NCBI GenBank assembly: GCA_900543845.1
Contig: UQTD01000001.1
Coordinates: 78,784-142,783, forward strand
Length of the DNA stretch: 64,000 nt
DNA from: an uncultured Collinsella sp.
GTDB taxonomy: Bacteria > Actinomycetota > Coriobacteriia > Coriobacteriales > Coriobacteriaceae
Direction of reading: 5' to 3'
Shown: one piece after another, positions 8,907-18,381 of the stretch
How the letters are laid out: the number at the start of each line of letters is the position of its first letter
Position numbering within the stretch: the stretch's first letter is position 1
Program-made: the position numbers and the translations under genes
The notes under the pieces: model-generated
What the model was told of the DNA's origin: nothing
Seen by the model: the letters and a program-made list of their open reading frames with translations, nothing else
Database searches by the model: none

Positions 8907-9629
8907 TTAATCCTCCTGATAGACGAGCGTGCCGACGGGCTCACCCGCGAGCGCGCGCTTGACGGTGTCCTCGCCATCGATGTTGAGGACCAAAATGGGC
9001 ATACGGTTGTCCTGGCAAAGAGCCGTAGCCGTGGAATCCATAACCTGCAGGCCGCGAACGAGCACCTCGTGATAGGTGATCTTGTCAAAGCGGACGGCGT
9101 CAGCGCACTTGACGGGATCCTTGTCGTAGATGCCATCAACCTTGGTGGCTTTAATCAGAATCTCGGCACCGATCTCACAGGCGCGAAGGGCCGCGGCGGT
9201 GTCAGTCGTAAAGTACGGATTACCCGATCCGGCGGCAAAGATAACGACGTTGCCCTTGGACAGGTGGTTGATGGCGCGACGGCGAATATAGGGCTCGCAG
9301 ATCTCGTTCATCTGGATAGCGCTCATCACGCGGCAGGGAACATCGTTGTGCTCGAAGGCATCCTGCAGGGCAAGCGCGTTCATAACGGTAGCGAGCATGC
9401 CCATGTAATCGGCCTGGGCGCGGTCCATACCACCGGCGGCGCCGGCCATGCCGCGGAAAATATTGCCGCCGCCGACAACGACGCCGACCTCATGACCAAC
9501 GGCGAGCAGCTCCTTGACCTGCTTGGCAAGATGATCGGTAACCTTGGGGTCGATGCCGTAGTTGCCATCGCCCATCAGCGCTTCACCGGAGAGCTTCAGA
9601 AGCACGCGTTTATATCGGATGTCGGACAA
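8907..9629 (-). CDS. pyrH: UMP kinase
   Basis: A hexameric bacterial UMP kinase of the amino-acid-kinase fold, making UDP from UMP. Visible motifs: LLKLSGEAL at the N-terminus, [13 protein letters not shown] for phosphate binding, and the DKDP stretch near residue 160. 240 residues is normal. The start is a TTG with AAGGAGG 6 nt upstream. A strong terminator lies about 60 nt upstream (end of tsf), so pyrH should begin a new transcript, but I see no clear promoter consensus in the gap. Confidence 0.95.
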   Translation of the reverse strand: MSDIRYKRVLLKLSGEALMGDGNYGIDPKVTDHLAKQVKELLAVGHEVGVVVGGGNIFRGMAGAAGGMDRAQADYMGMLATVMNALALQDAFEHNDVPCRVMSAIQMNEICEPYIRRRAINHLSKGNVVIFAAGSGNPYFTTDTAAALRACEIGAEILIKATKVDGIYDKDPVKCADAVRFDKITYHEVLVRGLQVMDSTATALCQDNRMPILVLNIDGEDTVKRALAGEPVGTLVYQED

Positions 9630-9688
9630 AGCGATCCTCCTTTAATTAGACTCATAACATAATATCAAAGGCTTAACGGAGAGCCATG

Positions 9689-9723
9689 AAAAAGCAGGCT
9701 GTGAGTAAAACCCACAGCCTGCT
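9689..9723 (-). terminator. Intrinsic terminator after tsf
   Basis: An 11-bp perfect stem (9693-9703 with 9713-9723) followed on the minus strand by TTTTTC. It separates rpsB-tsf from the pyrH operon. Confidence 0.9.
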
Positions 9724-9746
9724 CATTACCAGCTACAAGAGCTTAT

Positions 9747-10616
9747 TTACTCGCCACGGACCAGACGGTCAAAGGCAACGACGGTAATGGTGTCGCCGAG
9801 CTCCTTGGAGACCTGCTCAGCGTACTTCTTGATGGTGAGGGAGCTGTCCTTGATGAACTCCTGCTCGGTGAGCACGGACTGCTTGTAGAACTTCTCCAGA
9901 CGGCCAACAGCCATCTTCTCCTGGATAGCCTCGGGCTTGCCGGACTCGGCAGCCTGAGCCATGTAGATCTGCTTCTCGTGCTCGACGGTCTCAGCCGGAA
10001 CCTGATCGCGGGTAGCGCAGATCGGGGCGACGGCGGCAACCTGAAGGGCAACGTCGTGAGCAAAGGTCTTGAAGGACTCAGCCTGAGCGGTCTCGGCCTT
10101 CTCGAAAGCGAACTCGACGAGAACGCCGATCTTACCACCCATGTGGATGTAAGAAGCGAGAGCGCCGTTATCGGCCTTGCGGGCGGCGAAACGGGAGATC
10201 TTCATGTTCTCGCCCATGATATGAATCATCTCGGTGAGCTCGGAGGAAACGGTCTCCTCGCCCATCGGCTTCTCGAGCAGAGCGTCGACGTCAGCAGGCT
10301 CGGTGGTAGCGACAACCTCAGCGACCTTGGAAGCAAAGCCGGTGAACTTAGCGTTGGAGCCGACGAAGTCGGTCTCACAGGAGAGCTCGAGCAGAGCGCC
10401 GGTCTTGCCGTCCTCGGAGACAAACGCGGCGACAGCGCCCTCGTTGGTCTCACGGCCAGCCTTCTTGGCAGCCTTGGCGAGGCCGTTCTTGCGCAGAACG
10501 TCGACGGCGGCGTCCATGTCGCCATCAGCCTCGACGAGAGCCTTCTTGCACTCCATCATCGGGGAGTCGGTCATCTCGCGGAGCTGCTTGACCATAGCGG
10601 CGGTAATCTGGGCCAT
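9747..10616 (-). CDS. tsf: Translation elongation factor Ts
   Basis: EF-Ts exchanges GDP for GTP on EF-Tu. The N-terminal UBA-like domain has the signature LREMTDSPMMECKKALVEADGD, and the core has ETDFVGSN and the coiled-coil region. 289 residues from the ATG at 10616, which has AAGGAAC 7 nt upstream; the frame remains open 15 bases further but without a ribosome site. It follows rpsB by 45 nt, the usual pairing. Confidence 0.96.
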   Translation of the reverse strand: MAQITAAMVKQLREMTDSPMMECKKALVEADGDMDAAVDVLRKNGLAKAAKKAGRETNEGAVAAFVSEDGKTGALLELSCETDFVGSNAKFTGFASKVAEVVATTEPADVDALLEKPMGEETVSSELTEMIHIMGENMKISRFAARKADNGALASYIHMGGKIGVLVEFAFEKAETAQAESFKTFAHDVALQVAAVAPICATRDQVPAETVEHEKQIYMAQAAESGKPEAIQEKMAVGRLEKFYKQSVLTEQEFIKDSSLTIKKYAEQVSKELGDTITVVAFDRLVRGE

Positions 10617-10661
10617 TGTGGTTCCTTTCAAAGAAATGAAAAAGAATTAACTAAGACTGAT

Positions 10662-11390
10662 TTACTCGGCCTTGGGCTCAGCGGCCATCTCGGCCTCGGA
10701 GACCTGCTCCTTGCCGGAGCCAGCGAGGCAGGCGTCAGCCATGAGCTCGCACATAAGGGTGACAGCGGAGATAGCGTCATCGTTGCAGGGGATGCCGTAC
10801 TCGACCTCGTCGGGATCGGAGTTGGTGTCGATCAGAGCGACGACGGGGATGTTCAGGCGCTGGGCCTCCTTGATGGCGTTCTCCTCGCGCTTGGTGTCGA
10901 TGACGAAGAGAGCCTGGGGCAGACCCTTCATGTCGCGGGCGCCACCGAGGTTGGTCTGGAGCTTGGTGAGCTCCTTGCCCAGAACAGCCTGCTCTTTCTT
11001 GGGCAGAACAGCCATACGGCCGTCCTCGACCATGGCCTCGAGCTCCTCCATGCGGTTGATGCGGGAGCGGATGGTGACGAAGTTGGTCAGCATGCCGCCG
11101 AGCCAGCGCTGGTTGATGTAAGGCATGTTGGCGCGCTCAGCGGCGTTCTTGACGGCCTCCTGAGCCTGCTTCTTGGTGCCGACGAACAGCACGTTGCCGC
11201 CCTTGGCGACGTTCTTGACGAAGGTGTAGGCCTGGTCGGCGTCGAGGATGGTCTGCTTGAGGTCGAGGATGTAGATGCCGTTGCGCTCACCGAAGATGAA
11301 CGGCTTCATCTTGGGGTTCCAGCGACGGGTCTGGTGACCGAAGTGGCAGCCGGCCTCGAGCAGGGTGCGGATATTAATCTTGGTAGCCAT
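10662..11390 (-). CDS. rpsB: 30S ribosomal protein S2
   Basis: S2 with its normal features: [21 protein letters not shown] at the N-terminus, [25 protein letters not shown] and a C-terminal IDTNSDPD motif. 242 residues ending in a short Ala/Glu-rich tail. The start is ATG with AGGAGG. It heads the rpsB-tsf operon, with a clear promoter and a long leader upstream. Confidence 0.97.
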   Translation of the reverse strand: MATKINIRTLLEAGCHFGHQTRRWNPKMKPFIFGERNGIYILDLKQTILDADQAYTFVKNVAKGGNVLFVGTKKQAQEAVKNAAERANMPYINQRWLGGMLTNFVTIRSRINRMEELEAMVEDGRMAVLPKKEQAVLGKELTKLQTNLGGARDMKGLPQALFVIDTKREENAIKEAQRLNIPVVALIDTNSDPDEVEYGIPCNDDAISAVTLMCELMADACLAGSGKEQVSEAEMAAEPKAE

Positions 11391-11560
11391 GTTAAACCTC
11401 CTGTGGTTTGCCTCCGCGCGGGGTCATCCTCCAAAACCAACCCGGACATGTGCTACCAAAGCCCGGGCACCACGGTATGAAGTAGCCGCGCGTGCGTGAT
11501 AAAAACCTGTTGCCGTGAAGCAACCCGATGAATGATAGCAGGATTGCCTCTTCCTGCCAA
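11391..11560 (-). promoter_or_regulatory. rpsB promoter and structured leader
   Basis: On the minus strand TTGGCA (11555-11560), a 17-nt spacer and TATCAT (11532-11537) with an upstream TG form a good sigma-70 type promoter. The start would be near 11525, giving a leader of about 135 nt. The leader contains a GTTGC/GCAAC hairpin and a CCCGG/CCGGG hairpin before the ribosome site. S2 operons are autoregulated through leaders in other bacteria; whether this one is remains inference. Confidence 0.65.
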
Positions 11561-11616
11561 CCCGCAATCAAAACCACACACCTGAATGTGCATCGACCCA
11601 CGGGGACCGCGAAAGG

Positions 11617-12537
11617 CTATTCGCCACGGGGATGAGCTTGAGCAACGGCACGCTTAAGCCGGTCGGGCGTGAGATGCGTGTAGATCTGCGTCGTGGACAA
11701 GCTCGCATGTCCCAGCAGCTCTTGAACCGAACGCAGGTCCGCGCCGCCCTCGAGCAGATCGGTCGCAAAGGTGTGGCGCATCGCATGCGGCGCGATGTCG
11801 GCCGGAATGCCGGCGAGATTCGCCAGCATATGGAACCGTCGTCTGAGCATAGCGGCACTCATGCGATTGCCACGCGCAGAAATAAACAGCGGATGCAGAC
11901 CGGCTGCGGCGTCGCGATGCTTTGCCTGGACGAGCAGCTCCGGTCTCCCCTGCTCGACATAGCATCGAGCCGCCTCGAGCGCCCGGCGGTACAGAGGCAC
12001 GATGCGCTCCTTGCTGCCTTTGCCCCAAAGGCGAACCACGCGCTCCGACCAAGCGATGGATTCCACGTTAAGCGCAGCAAGCTCCGAGATGCGGGCACCC
12101 GAGGCATAGAGCAACTCGAGCATCGCCGCATCGCGCAGTCCCGCGGGAGTCGAGGTATCAGGCGTCTTGAGCAGCGCCTCGACCTGCTGAGTCGTAAGGA
12201 CACCGGGCAGGTCGCGCGGCAGCTTGGGCGACGCGATCGCCGAGACCGCATCACCCTCGACAAACCCCTCGGCAGCCATCCATCGATAGAGCGACCGAAT
12301 AGCCGACAAATGTGCCGCAAGAGTGCGAGGTGCCACCTGCTCGCGCGAAAGCTCGGCCAAATACGCGCGGACGGTACGCACGTCGGCCATACGCGCATCG
12401 ACACCCGCACGCTCGCACCAGGCAGCAAAGCGCTCCAACCGCGATCCATAGGCAGTCACCGTATTGGGAGAGAGCCCCTCGACACGTGCGATGTAGGCGA
12501 TAAACGAGTCGACGGTATCGTACAGGTCAAAGGCTAT
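11617..12537 (-). CDS. xerC: Tyrosine site-specific recombinase XerC, apparent ATA start
   Basis: A Xer recombinase that resolves chromosome dimers. From the start I propose, the catalytic residues are R149 (ASGARISEL), K176 (GKGSKER), H251 and R254 (HAMRHTFA), H277 (LLGHAS) and Y286 (TQIYTH). The first ordinary start in frame, GTG at 12459, would cut away 26 residues (FIAYIARVEGLSPNT and before) that match the start of the core-binding domain. The only plausible start giving the full 306 residues is an ATA at 12535-12537, which has GGAGG 9 nt upstream and overlaps the trmFO stop as ATAG. Annotation software will probably give the shorter form. Confidence 0.88.
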   Translation of the reverse strand: MAFDLYDTVDSFIAYIARVEGLSPNTVTAYGSRLERFAAWCERAGVDARMADVRTVRAYLAELSREQVAPRTLAAHLSAIRSLYRWMAAEGFVEGDAVSAIASPKLPRDLPGVLTTQQVEALLKTPDTSTPAGLRDAAMLELLYASGARISELAALNVESIAWSERVVRLWGKGSKERIVPLYRRALEAARCYVEQGRPELLVQAKHRDAAAGLHPLFISARGNRMSAAMLRRRFHMLANLAGIPADIAPHAMRHTFATDLLEGGADLRSVQELLGHASLSTTQIYTHLTPDRLKRAVAQAHPRGE

Positions 12538-13871
12538 GACCGGTCGCCTCCAAACAAGTCGGAACGAGTGGCCAAGTAGGCATCGAGGGCCTCGAGGGCG
12601 CGATCCGCATAAGCCTGGTAGCGGTCGCGCTTGCTGCGGCGCTTGCCGTCCTCGAGCGGCGGCACCAAGCCAAAGTTAACGTGCATGGGCTGATAGCCCA
12701 CGGTTGCCGGATCGGTCGCATAGCCCACGAGCGCACCCAGGGCGCCCACTCGCGGTAACTCAACAGGCTCCGCCTCGATTGCCTCGGCATAGGTGTTGAT
12801 TGCAGCGAGCAGACCGGTCGCCACGGCCTCCATATAGCCTTCGGTGCCGGTGATCTGACCGGCAAGACGCACGCTCGTACCGGGCACGGCAAAGGTGCCG
12901 TCAAGAACGTGCGGCGCATCGACAAAGGTATTGCGGTGCATGACGCCATAACGGAAGAACTCGGCATTTTCCAGACCGGGAACCATGTGGAAGACACGCT
13001 TCTGCTCGCCAAAAGTCAAATTCGTCTGGAAGCCCACCAGGTTATAGGCGGTCTTTTCCTTGTTCTCGGCTCGCAGCTGAATCGCCGCCCAGGGGCGACG
13101 TCCGGTACGCGGGTCGGTGAGGCCGACGGGCTTCATGGCGCCAAAGCGAATGGCATCCTTGCCGGTACGGGCGACCTCCTCGGCGGGCTGACAGGCCTGG
13201 AAGAGGTCGCCGCCCTCAAAGTCCTTGAGCACCACGCGGTCGGCGGTGGTGAGTGCCTCGATAAAGGCCTCGTACTCCTCCTTGTTGAGCGGAGCGTTGA
13301 GATAGTCACCGCTCCCCTGCTCCTCGTAGCGCGACTGCGAAAACAGCACGTCCATATCGAGCGTGGAGGCATCGACGATCGGCGCGGCGGCATCAAAAAA
13401 CGCCAGGGCATCACCGCCGACGAGCTTCATGACCTCTTCGCTCAGCGCCGGCGAGCACAAGGGCCCTGCGGCAATGACCACGTGGCCCTCGGGAATCTGC
13501 GTGACCTCGCCGTGCACGACCTCGATATTGGGCCGGGCGGCAACCTCGGCCTCGACAAGCTCGGAAAACTTAACGCGGTCGACCGCCAGGGCACCGCCAG
13601 CGGGAACGGCCGCACGATGGGCGCAATCGAGCAGTACCGAACCCATGCGCTCGAGCTCAGCCTTTAGTAGGCCAGCAGCGGAATCCGGACGGGTTGACTT
13701 AAACGAATTTGAGCAGACGAGCTCGGCCAAGTGATCGGTATGGTGGGCAGGAGAGCTCACCTGGGGGCGCATCTCGCACAGCTTTACGGCAAACCCGCGA
13801 TCTGCCAGCTGGATCGCACATTCCGAACCCGCCAGACCGCCACCGATAACCGTCACCTGATCGAACTGCAT
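12534..13871 (-). CDS. trmFO: Methylenetetrahydrofolate-tRNA (uracil-5-)-methyltransferase
   Basis: TrmFO makes m5U54 in tRNA using methylene-THF and FADH2. The N-terminal FAD site is VIGGGLAGSECA, with CEMRP and CSNSFKS further on, and a C-terminal GTEGYMEA region. 445 residues from the ATG at 13871, which has GAAAGG 9 nt upstream; a TTG six bases earlier is too close to that site. The order trmFO-xerC is common in Gram-positive bacteria, and the stop overlaps the probable xerC start. Confidence 0.95.
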   Translation of the reverse strand: MQFDQVTVIGGGLAGSECAIQLADRGFAVKLCEMRPQVSSPAHHTDHLAELVCSNSFKSTRPDSAAGLLKAELERMGSVLLDCAHRAAVPAGGALAVDRVKFSELVEAEVAARPNIEVVHGEVTQIPEGHVVIAAGPLCSPALSEEVMKLVGGDALAFFDAAAPIVDASTLDMDVLFSQSRYEEQGSGDYLNAPLNKEEYEAFIEALTTADRVVLKDFEGGDLFQACQPAEEVARTGKDAIRFGAMKPVGLTDPRTGRRPWAAIQLRAENKEKTAYNLVGFQTNLTFGEQKRVFHMVPGLENAEFFRYGVMHRNTFVDAPHVLDGTFAVPGTSVRLAGQITGTEGYMEAVATGLLAAINTYAEAIEAEPVELPRVGALGALVGYATDPATVGYQPMHVNFGLVPPLEDGKRRSKRDRYQAYADRALEALDAYLATRSDLFGGDRS

Positions 13872-13885
13872 CTGCAAACACCTTT

Positions 13886-14821
13886 CTAATTGACACTCTT
13901 TCCATTGTGACCGAAGGGCGTCTGGGCGTGAAGCGCAAACTTTGAGGGCGCATACCTTCCATCCATCATGCGCTCGATAAGACCCTCGAGCTCGAGCGAG
14001 CCCAAGAGCTTGAGCACGCCGACAGCATCAAGCGAGACGAGCGCGGCAATGTCGTCGACCTTGAGCGGCGAGGCGATAAGCGCGTGCATCACGGCCTGCT
14101 GCGCGGGGTCCAGATCGGCGATGCCAGGTGCATCGGGGCGCGAGTAACGCAGCGTGCCGTAGATGCGCGAGATAGCCATCTCGATTGATTCCTCGTCGAT
14201 GATGCAGCAGGCTCCGTTAGCGATGAGATAGTTGGTCCCGCGCGACTCGGGCGAAAGAATGGAGCCCGGCACTGCAAGCAGTTCTCGTCCCAGGTCCATG
14301 GCGGCCTCAGCGGTAGAAAACGTACCCGAGGGCATGCCCGCCTCGGAAACAAAGAGTGCCTGCGACAAGGCGGCGATTACGCGATTGCGCCGCGGAAAGG
14401 CGAACTTACGCGGTCCCATACCCCACGGCGAAATCGAAACGACCGCGCCGCCCGTATCGAGCGTGCGTGCGATGAGACCGGCGCTCGAGCGCGGATAGAC
14501 AACATCGGCGCCGGTCCCCAGTACCACGACGTGTTTGCCCCCGGCGTTGACCGCAGCCCAACCCGACGCCTGGTCGCAGCCGACCGCACCGCCCGAGACC
14601 ACCGTCACTCCCGCCTCAACCGCCACCTTGGCCGCAAGTTCTGCCACGGCAAGACCGTACGGCGATGCCTTGCGTGCACCGATGATGGAGAGCGCGGGCG
14701 TCGAAAGCACCTCGGGGTTGCCGCGCACATAGAGCGTCTGGGGTACATCAGAAAGCTCCAATACGGTCTCGGGATACAACGCATCACCTGGATGCAGCTC
14801 GAAGGTCCCCTCGGCCATCAT
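13886..14821 (-). CDS. dprA: DNA processing protein DprA
   Basis: DprA loads RecA on incoming single-stranded DNA during transformation. The Rossmann-like core shows SIIGARKASPYG, VSGGAVGCDQASG, VLGTG and FPRRNRVIAALS, and the last 70 residues form the DprA winged-helix domain. There is no N-terminal SAM domain; total length is 311 residues. The ATG at 14821 overlaps the stop of the comM-like gene (ATGATG); the second ATG at 14818 is equally possible with AAGGAGG upstream. Neighbouring comM supports a competence or recombination role. Confidence 0.93.
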   Translation of the reverse strand: MMAEGTFELHPGDALYPETVLELSDVPQTLYVRGNPEVLSTPALSIIGARKASPYGLAVAELAAKVAVEAGVTVVSGGAVGCDQASGWAAVNAGGKHVVVLGTGADVVYPRSSAGLIARTLDTGGAVVSISPWGMGPRKFAFPRRNRVIAALSQALFVSEAGMPSGTFSTAEAAMDLGRELLAVPGSILSPESRGTNYLIANGACCIIDEESIEMAISRIYGTLRYSRPDAPGIADLDPAQQAVMHALIASPLKVDDIAALVSLDAVGVLKLLGSLELEGLIERMMDGRYAPSKFALHAQTPFGHNGKSVN

Positions 14822-16341
14822 TGGTCCCTCCTTCCCTGATACATCGCCGCCTCGAGCACGTGATCCTGCGTCACCCGTTCGCTTTCGGCGACATCGGCGA
14901 TCGTGCGTGCAATGCGTACCAGGCGTACGATGCCGCGACCCGTGAGATGCGTGCGCTTCGACAGGCCGAGCACGCATTTCTCGGCAGCCTCATCAAGACC
15001 AAAGGTCGAAACGACGCCGTCAATGGACCGCGACTCGTCTTCCTCGGCCTCGGTGTCCGCATCGTCCATACGGGATTCACGCCAGGCGCGAAAGGCGCGC
15101 CCACGCACGACGTAATCGCGCAGCTCAGCCGAAGACATACCCTCCGCGCCCTCAATGATCACCTGAGGATCGGGGCGGGTCACATCGATCATCATGTCGA
15201 TACGATCAGCCAAAGGACCGCGCAACTTGCCCCGGTAGCGCTCGACCATCGACGCGGAACAGCGACACGGCACTTCGCGATCGCCCAAAAACCCGCAGGG
15301 GCAGGGATTGCTCGCAGCCAGCAGCTGAAAGCGCGACGGGAACGTAAAGGCCCCGTCAACGCGCACGATCCTGACGTAGCCGCGTTCGATGGGCTGACGC
15401 AGCGTCTGAAGCACGCCGGTAGGAAACTCGGCAAGCTCGTCCAAAAAGAGCACGCCGCCATGAGCCAGGCTAATTTCGCCCGGATGCACCGGACGCCCGC
15501 CGCCGATGAGTCCCGCGGTCGAAATGCTGTGATGTGGGCTGCGGAAGGGGCGATGCCCCGCAAGCAGGCCATCGATGTTCTCGCCCAAGACCGAATGGAT
15601 GCACAGCGCCTCTTGCTGATCCTCGAGAGAAAGCTCGGGCAAAATGCCCGTCATGCGGCGCGCAAGCATGGTCTTGCCCGATCCCGGAGACCCGATCATA
15701 AGCAAGCCAAGCTCACCGGCGGCCGCAAGCGCCATGCCACGTTTGGCGACCTCCTGTCCCAGCACGTCGGCATAATCGAGCTCGGGCTCAAAAGTCGCCT
15801 CGAGCACTTCAGAATCCAGGTAATGCCGTGCAGCGTCCCCCATGCCATGGGCAAGCTGAGATAGGTGGTCGATAAACCCACAGTCAACGCCCGCAAGCGG
15901 CACGTGCTGATCGGACCTGCCGGCGATAAAGGAAAGCCCCATATCGCGCGCCAACAGCTGAAACGCCACCTCGCCCTTGACGGGCAGCACCGTGCCGTCC
16001 AGACCAAGCTCACCTGCGATAAGGCAGCAATCGAGGTTGTCACGGGGAATCTGCCCATCGGCCGCCAGAACCGCGATGGCAATCGGCAGGTCAAAACCGC
16101 TGCCAGTTTTACGGATATCGCCGGGTGCCAGGTTGACGGTAATGCCAGACCGAGGAATCTCGAAGCCGGCCGAGCGCATGGCGCACCGGATACGCCCGCG
16201 CGACTCCATCACCTCCATACTCGGAATGCCGAGCATCTGGATACCCGGAACGCCACCGGCAAGCGAGACCTCGACGGTGACGGGAATTGCCTCGACGCCG
16301 CGGATACAGGCCGCGTGCACGGCAAAGGTCTCGAACGCCAT
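14818..16341 (-). CDS. YifB/ComM family Mg-chelatase-like AAA+ ATPase
   Basis: 507 residues. The N-terminal ChlI-like domain is VEVSLAGGVPGIQMLGIP with GDIRKTGSGFDLPIAIAVLA; the AAA+ core has GSPGSGKTMLARR (Walker A), GGVLFLDELAEF (Walker B) and the C-terminal Mg_chelatase_C domain. In Vibrio the homologue ComM is a branch-migration helicase for natural transformation. The ATG at 16341 overlaps the yraN stop by one base, so the longer frame is not used. It forms a tight unit yraN-comM-dprA, the usual bacterial arrangement. Confidence 0.92.
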   Translation of the reverse strand: MAFETFAVHAACIRGVEAIPVTVEVSLAGGVPGIQMLGIPSMEVMESRGRIRCAMRSAGFEIPRSGITVNLAPGDIRKTGSGFDLPIAIAVLAADGQIPRDNLDCCLIAGELGLDGTVLPVKGEVAFQLLARDMGLSFIAGRSDQHVPLAGVDCGFIDHLSQLAHGMGDAARHYLDSEVLEATFEPELDYADVLGQEVAKRGMALAAAGELGLLMIGSPGSGKTMLARRMTGILPELSLEDQQEALCIHSVLGENIDGLLAGHRPFRSPHHSISTAGLIGGGRPVHPGEISLAHGGVLFLDELAEFPTGVLQTLRQPIERGYVRIVRVDGAFTFPSRFQLLAASNPCPCGFLGDREVPCRCSASMVERYRGKLRGPLADRIDMMIDVTRPDPQVIIEGAEGMSSAELRDYVVRGRAFRAWRESRMDDADTEAEEDESRSIDGVVSTFGLDEAAEKCVLGLSKRTHLTGRGIVRLVRIARTIADVAESERVTQDHVLEAAMYQGRRDQ

Positions 16342-16826
16342 CACGACACCTGCCAATCGAACGCATTGTACTGGTGCTCGATCTCGGCGATATGCCCGCC
16401 GCGGATGGTGACGCCCACGGCATCGAAGCGAATCGACCTGAGAGGATAGTGCTCCATGAGATAGCAACTTGCGATACGGCGATACCGACGCTGCTTTTGG
16501 GCGTCCACGGCCTCCTCGGGAAAAACCCGCGTGGCGCAATCCAGGGCGACGCGTCTCGTCTTGACCTCGGCCATCACCACGACATCGTCGAGCTCATCGA
16601 GCAGCACCAGATCGGCTTCGCCCTCAATGCAACGATAGCCCTGCTCCAACAAGGTGTATCCACGCTCATTAAAGTAATCGATGGTGATCAGCTCGCCCAG
16701 CATGCCGAGCTCGCGGGGACTGAGCCCCTTGATAAACTCGGGCGTAATCGCCCCGCAGTCGAGCTCGCCGTCTTCCCAGCGCTCCTTGAGTTGCTGCGTC
16801 TTGCTCTTTTTGCTTGCGGCACACAT
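16341..16826 (-). CDS. YraN family (UPF0102) nuclease-like protein
   Basis: 161 residues with the UPF0102 pattern: LGMLGELITIDYFNERGY, GEADLVLLD, and MAEVKTRR, an Asp...Glu-x-Lys arrangement of the PD-(D/E)xK nuclease fold. The biochemical role is not established. A lysine-rich N-terminal extension of about 35 residues precedes the domain. The ATG at 16826 has AAAGGAG and a 7-nt gap; the frame upstream is open but without such a site. It overlaps comM by one base. Confidence 0.85.
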   Translation of the reverse strand: MCAASKKSKTQQLKERWEDGELDCGAITPEFIKGLSPRELGMLGELITIDYFNERGYTLLEQGYRCIEGEADLVLLDELDDVVVMAEVKTRRVALDCATRVFPEEAVDAQKQRRYRRIASCYLMEHYPLRSIRFDAVGVTIRGGHIAEIEHQYNAFDWQVS

Positions 16827-16924
16827 GGGGTCTCCTTTCCCGCACACTGCATTGCCCCGATGATGAGGGCACCTTTCATGCGGGTAAGTACCGGAAGCAA
16901 ACCAAAAGCTGACCAAATGCCGAC

Positions 16925-16966
16925 AAAAAACGGGCCGTAGGCAACAATCACGTTGCACACGGCCCG
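16925..16966 (-). terminator. Intrinsic terminator after rnhB
   Basis: The stem CGGGCCGT/ACGGCCCG (16931-16938 with 16959-16966), with an inner GCAAC/GTTGC, is followed on the minus strand by TTTTTTG. It separates rplS-rnhB from yraN-comM-dprA-trmFO-xerC, which therefore needs its own promoter in 16827-16924; none is clear. Confidence 0.85.
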
Positions 16967-17015
16967 CTACCAGCAGGTTTATAAAACGCCAGAGGTCCCT
17001 GTCTCCACAATTGAC

Positions 17016-17804
17016 CTAGAAAAGGCGCTCAGTCTGCAGAAAGTTTCCGCAAAAGCTCACACGATGCAGCGGACAAAGTCCATGTTTGCGAATCGCCTCG
17101 ATGTGCTCGGGGCTTGCGTAGCCCTTCGACTCGGCAAAATGATACTCGGGGTACTCGGCGTCGTACTCGACCATCATCTCGTCACGCGTGACCTTGGCCA
17201 TGATGGACGCCGCGGCGATACAGGCGATTTTGGCATCGCCCTTCACCACGTCGCGCTCGTTGGGAACGGCGCCCAAGGGGTTGCCGTCCATAAGCACGCA
17301 GTCGGGCTCGAGCCCCGTATCGGCCACGGCGCCCGCGACGGCAGCGCGGATGGCGCAGGCCATGCCCATATCATCGATATCCGCAGGCGCGATATGGCAA
17401 AAACCAATCGCCGTCGCGACCTCGGCAATCTTCACCGAGAGCAGCTCGCGGCGCGCCGGCGTGAGCTTTTTGGAATCGTTGATGCCCCAGACGCGCGGCT
17501 CCATGGGAAGGCACACGGCGCACACCGTCAAAGGACCGGCCACCGAGCCGCGACCCACCTCGTCGACGCCCACGACCACGCCATCCCCACCGAGCTCGTG
17601 CATTAGCTCGTACATGCCGTTGACGCGCTCGCGCTCGGCAAGTTCCTTGGCATGGCGCTTAAGAGCGCGCTCGCAAGCCTTGATCACTTGCTGGCGCGGA
17701 TCCTCACGATAATGCTCCACGAGGGCGGGGATCTCCTCAAACGTGGCGCTCGCCAGCTCGCCGGCAACCTGCGATGCCGAAACCGAGCTCGTCATGTTGG
17801 CCAT
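17016..17804 (-). CDS. rnhB: Ribonuclease HII
   Basis: RNase HII cleaves the RNA of RNA/DNA hybrids and single ribonucleotides in DNA. The catalytic acids are in VVGVDEVGRGSVAGP (the DEVGRG motif) and VLMDGN, with KGDAKIACIAAASIMAKVTRD further on. A helical N-terminal extension of about 75 residues precedes the catalytic domain, as in many Gram-positive enzymes. The ATG at 17804 has AAGGAGG 7 nt upstream. 262 residues. It lies downstream of rplS, a common pairing. Confidence 0.95.
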   Translation of the reverse strand: MANMTSSVSASQVAGELASATFEEIPALVEHYREDPRQQVIKACERALKRHAKELAERERVNGMYELMHELGGDGVVVGVDEVGRGSVAGPLTVCAVCLPMEPRVWGINDSKKLTPARRELLSVKIAEVATAIGFCHIAPADIDDMGMACAIRAAVAGAVADTGLEPDCVLMDGNPLGAVPNERDVVKGDAKIACIAAASIMAKVTRDEMMVEYDAEYPEYHFAESKGYASPEHIEAIRKHGLCPLHRVSFCGNFLQTERLF

Positions 17805-17834
17805 ATCGGGGCCTCCTTGCATGCAAATCAGATA

Positions 17835-17863
17835 AAAAGAAGGGCCACCCGAAGGTGACCCTT
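17835..17863 (-). terminator. Terminator between rplS and rnhB
   Basis: A 10-bp stem with one mismatch (17840-17849 with 17854-17863) and a four-base loop, followed on the minus strand by CTTTTTATC. It would reduce transcription into rnhB. Confidence 0.75.
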
Positions 17864-17897
17864 TTGTCCAAACGAGTGGACAGACGCTGCGATCTTC

Positions 17898-18239
17898 TTA
17901 GCGCTTCTCGGGGATGCGAGCAGCCTTGCCCACCTTGTCGCGGAGGTAGTACAGCTTGGCGCGACGGACGCGACCATGACGGACGACCTCGAGCTTGGCG
18001 ATCTTGGGGCTGTGAAGCGGGAAGGTACGCTCAACACCGACACCGAAGGAAATCTTGCGGACGGTGAAGGTCTCACGGGCACCGGCGCCGGCCATGCGGA
18101 TGACGTCACCCTGGAAAACCTGGATGCGCTCGCGGTCGCCTTCCTTAATGCGGTAGTGGACCTTGACGTTGTCGGCAACGCGGACCTGCGGGATGTCCTC
18201 GCGGATCTGCTGACGCTCGATTGCGCGGATGTAATCCAT
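17898..18239 (-). CDS. rplS: 50S ribosomal protein L19
   Basis: 113 residues with typical L19 sequence: [38 protein letters not shown] and [13 protein letters not shown]. It sits at the subunit interface of the ribosome. The ATG at 18239 has AAGGA 7 nt upstream; a TTG two codons earlier is in the same frame. A good promoter lies about 70 nt upstream. Confidence 0.97.
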   Translation of the reverse strand: MDYIRAIERQQIREDIPQVRVADNVKVHYRIKEGDRERIQVFQGDVIRMAGAGARETFTVRKISFGVGVERTFPLHSPKIAKLEVVRHGRVRRAKLYYLRDKVGKAARIPEKR

Positions 18240-18308
18240 GTGCAATTCCTTACTCTTCTAGAGGTGCCGTACCACCTTGGCCGGCACGTAGTTGAACAAA
18301 CGTATTCG

Positions 18309-18336
18309 AGTATACACGCGCGGGTTTCTGCTGCAA
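18309..18336 (-). promoter_or_regulatory. rplS promoter
   Basis: Minus-strand TTGCAG (18331-18336), a 16-nt spacer and TATACT (18309-18314). The leader to the rplS start is about 65 nt and holds a GTGCCG/CGGCAC hairpin. Confidence 0.7.
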
Positions 18337-18381
18337 GAACATTTTTTTTTGCAGACAAAAAGACAAAACCCGCACATGACA

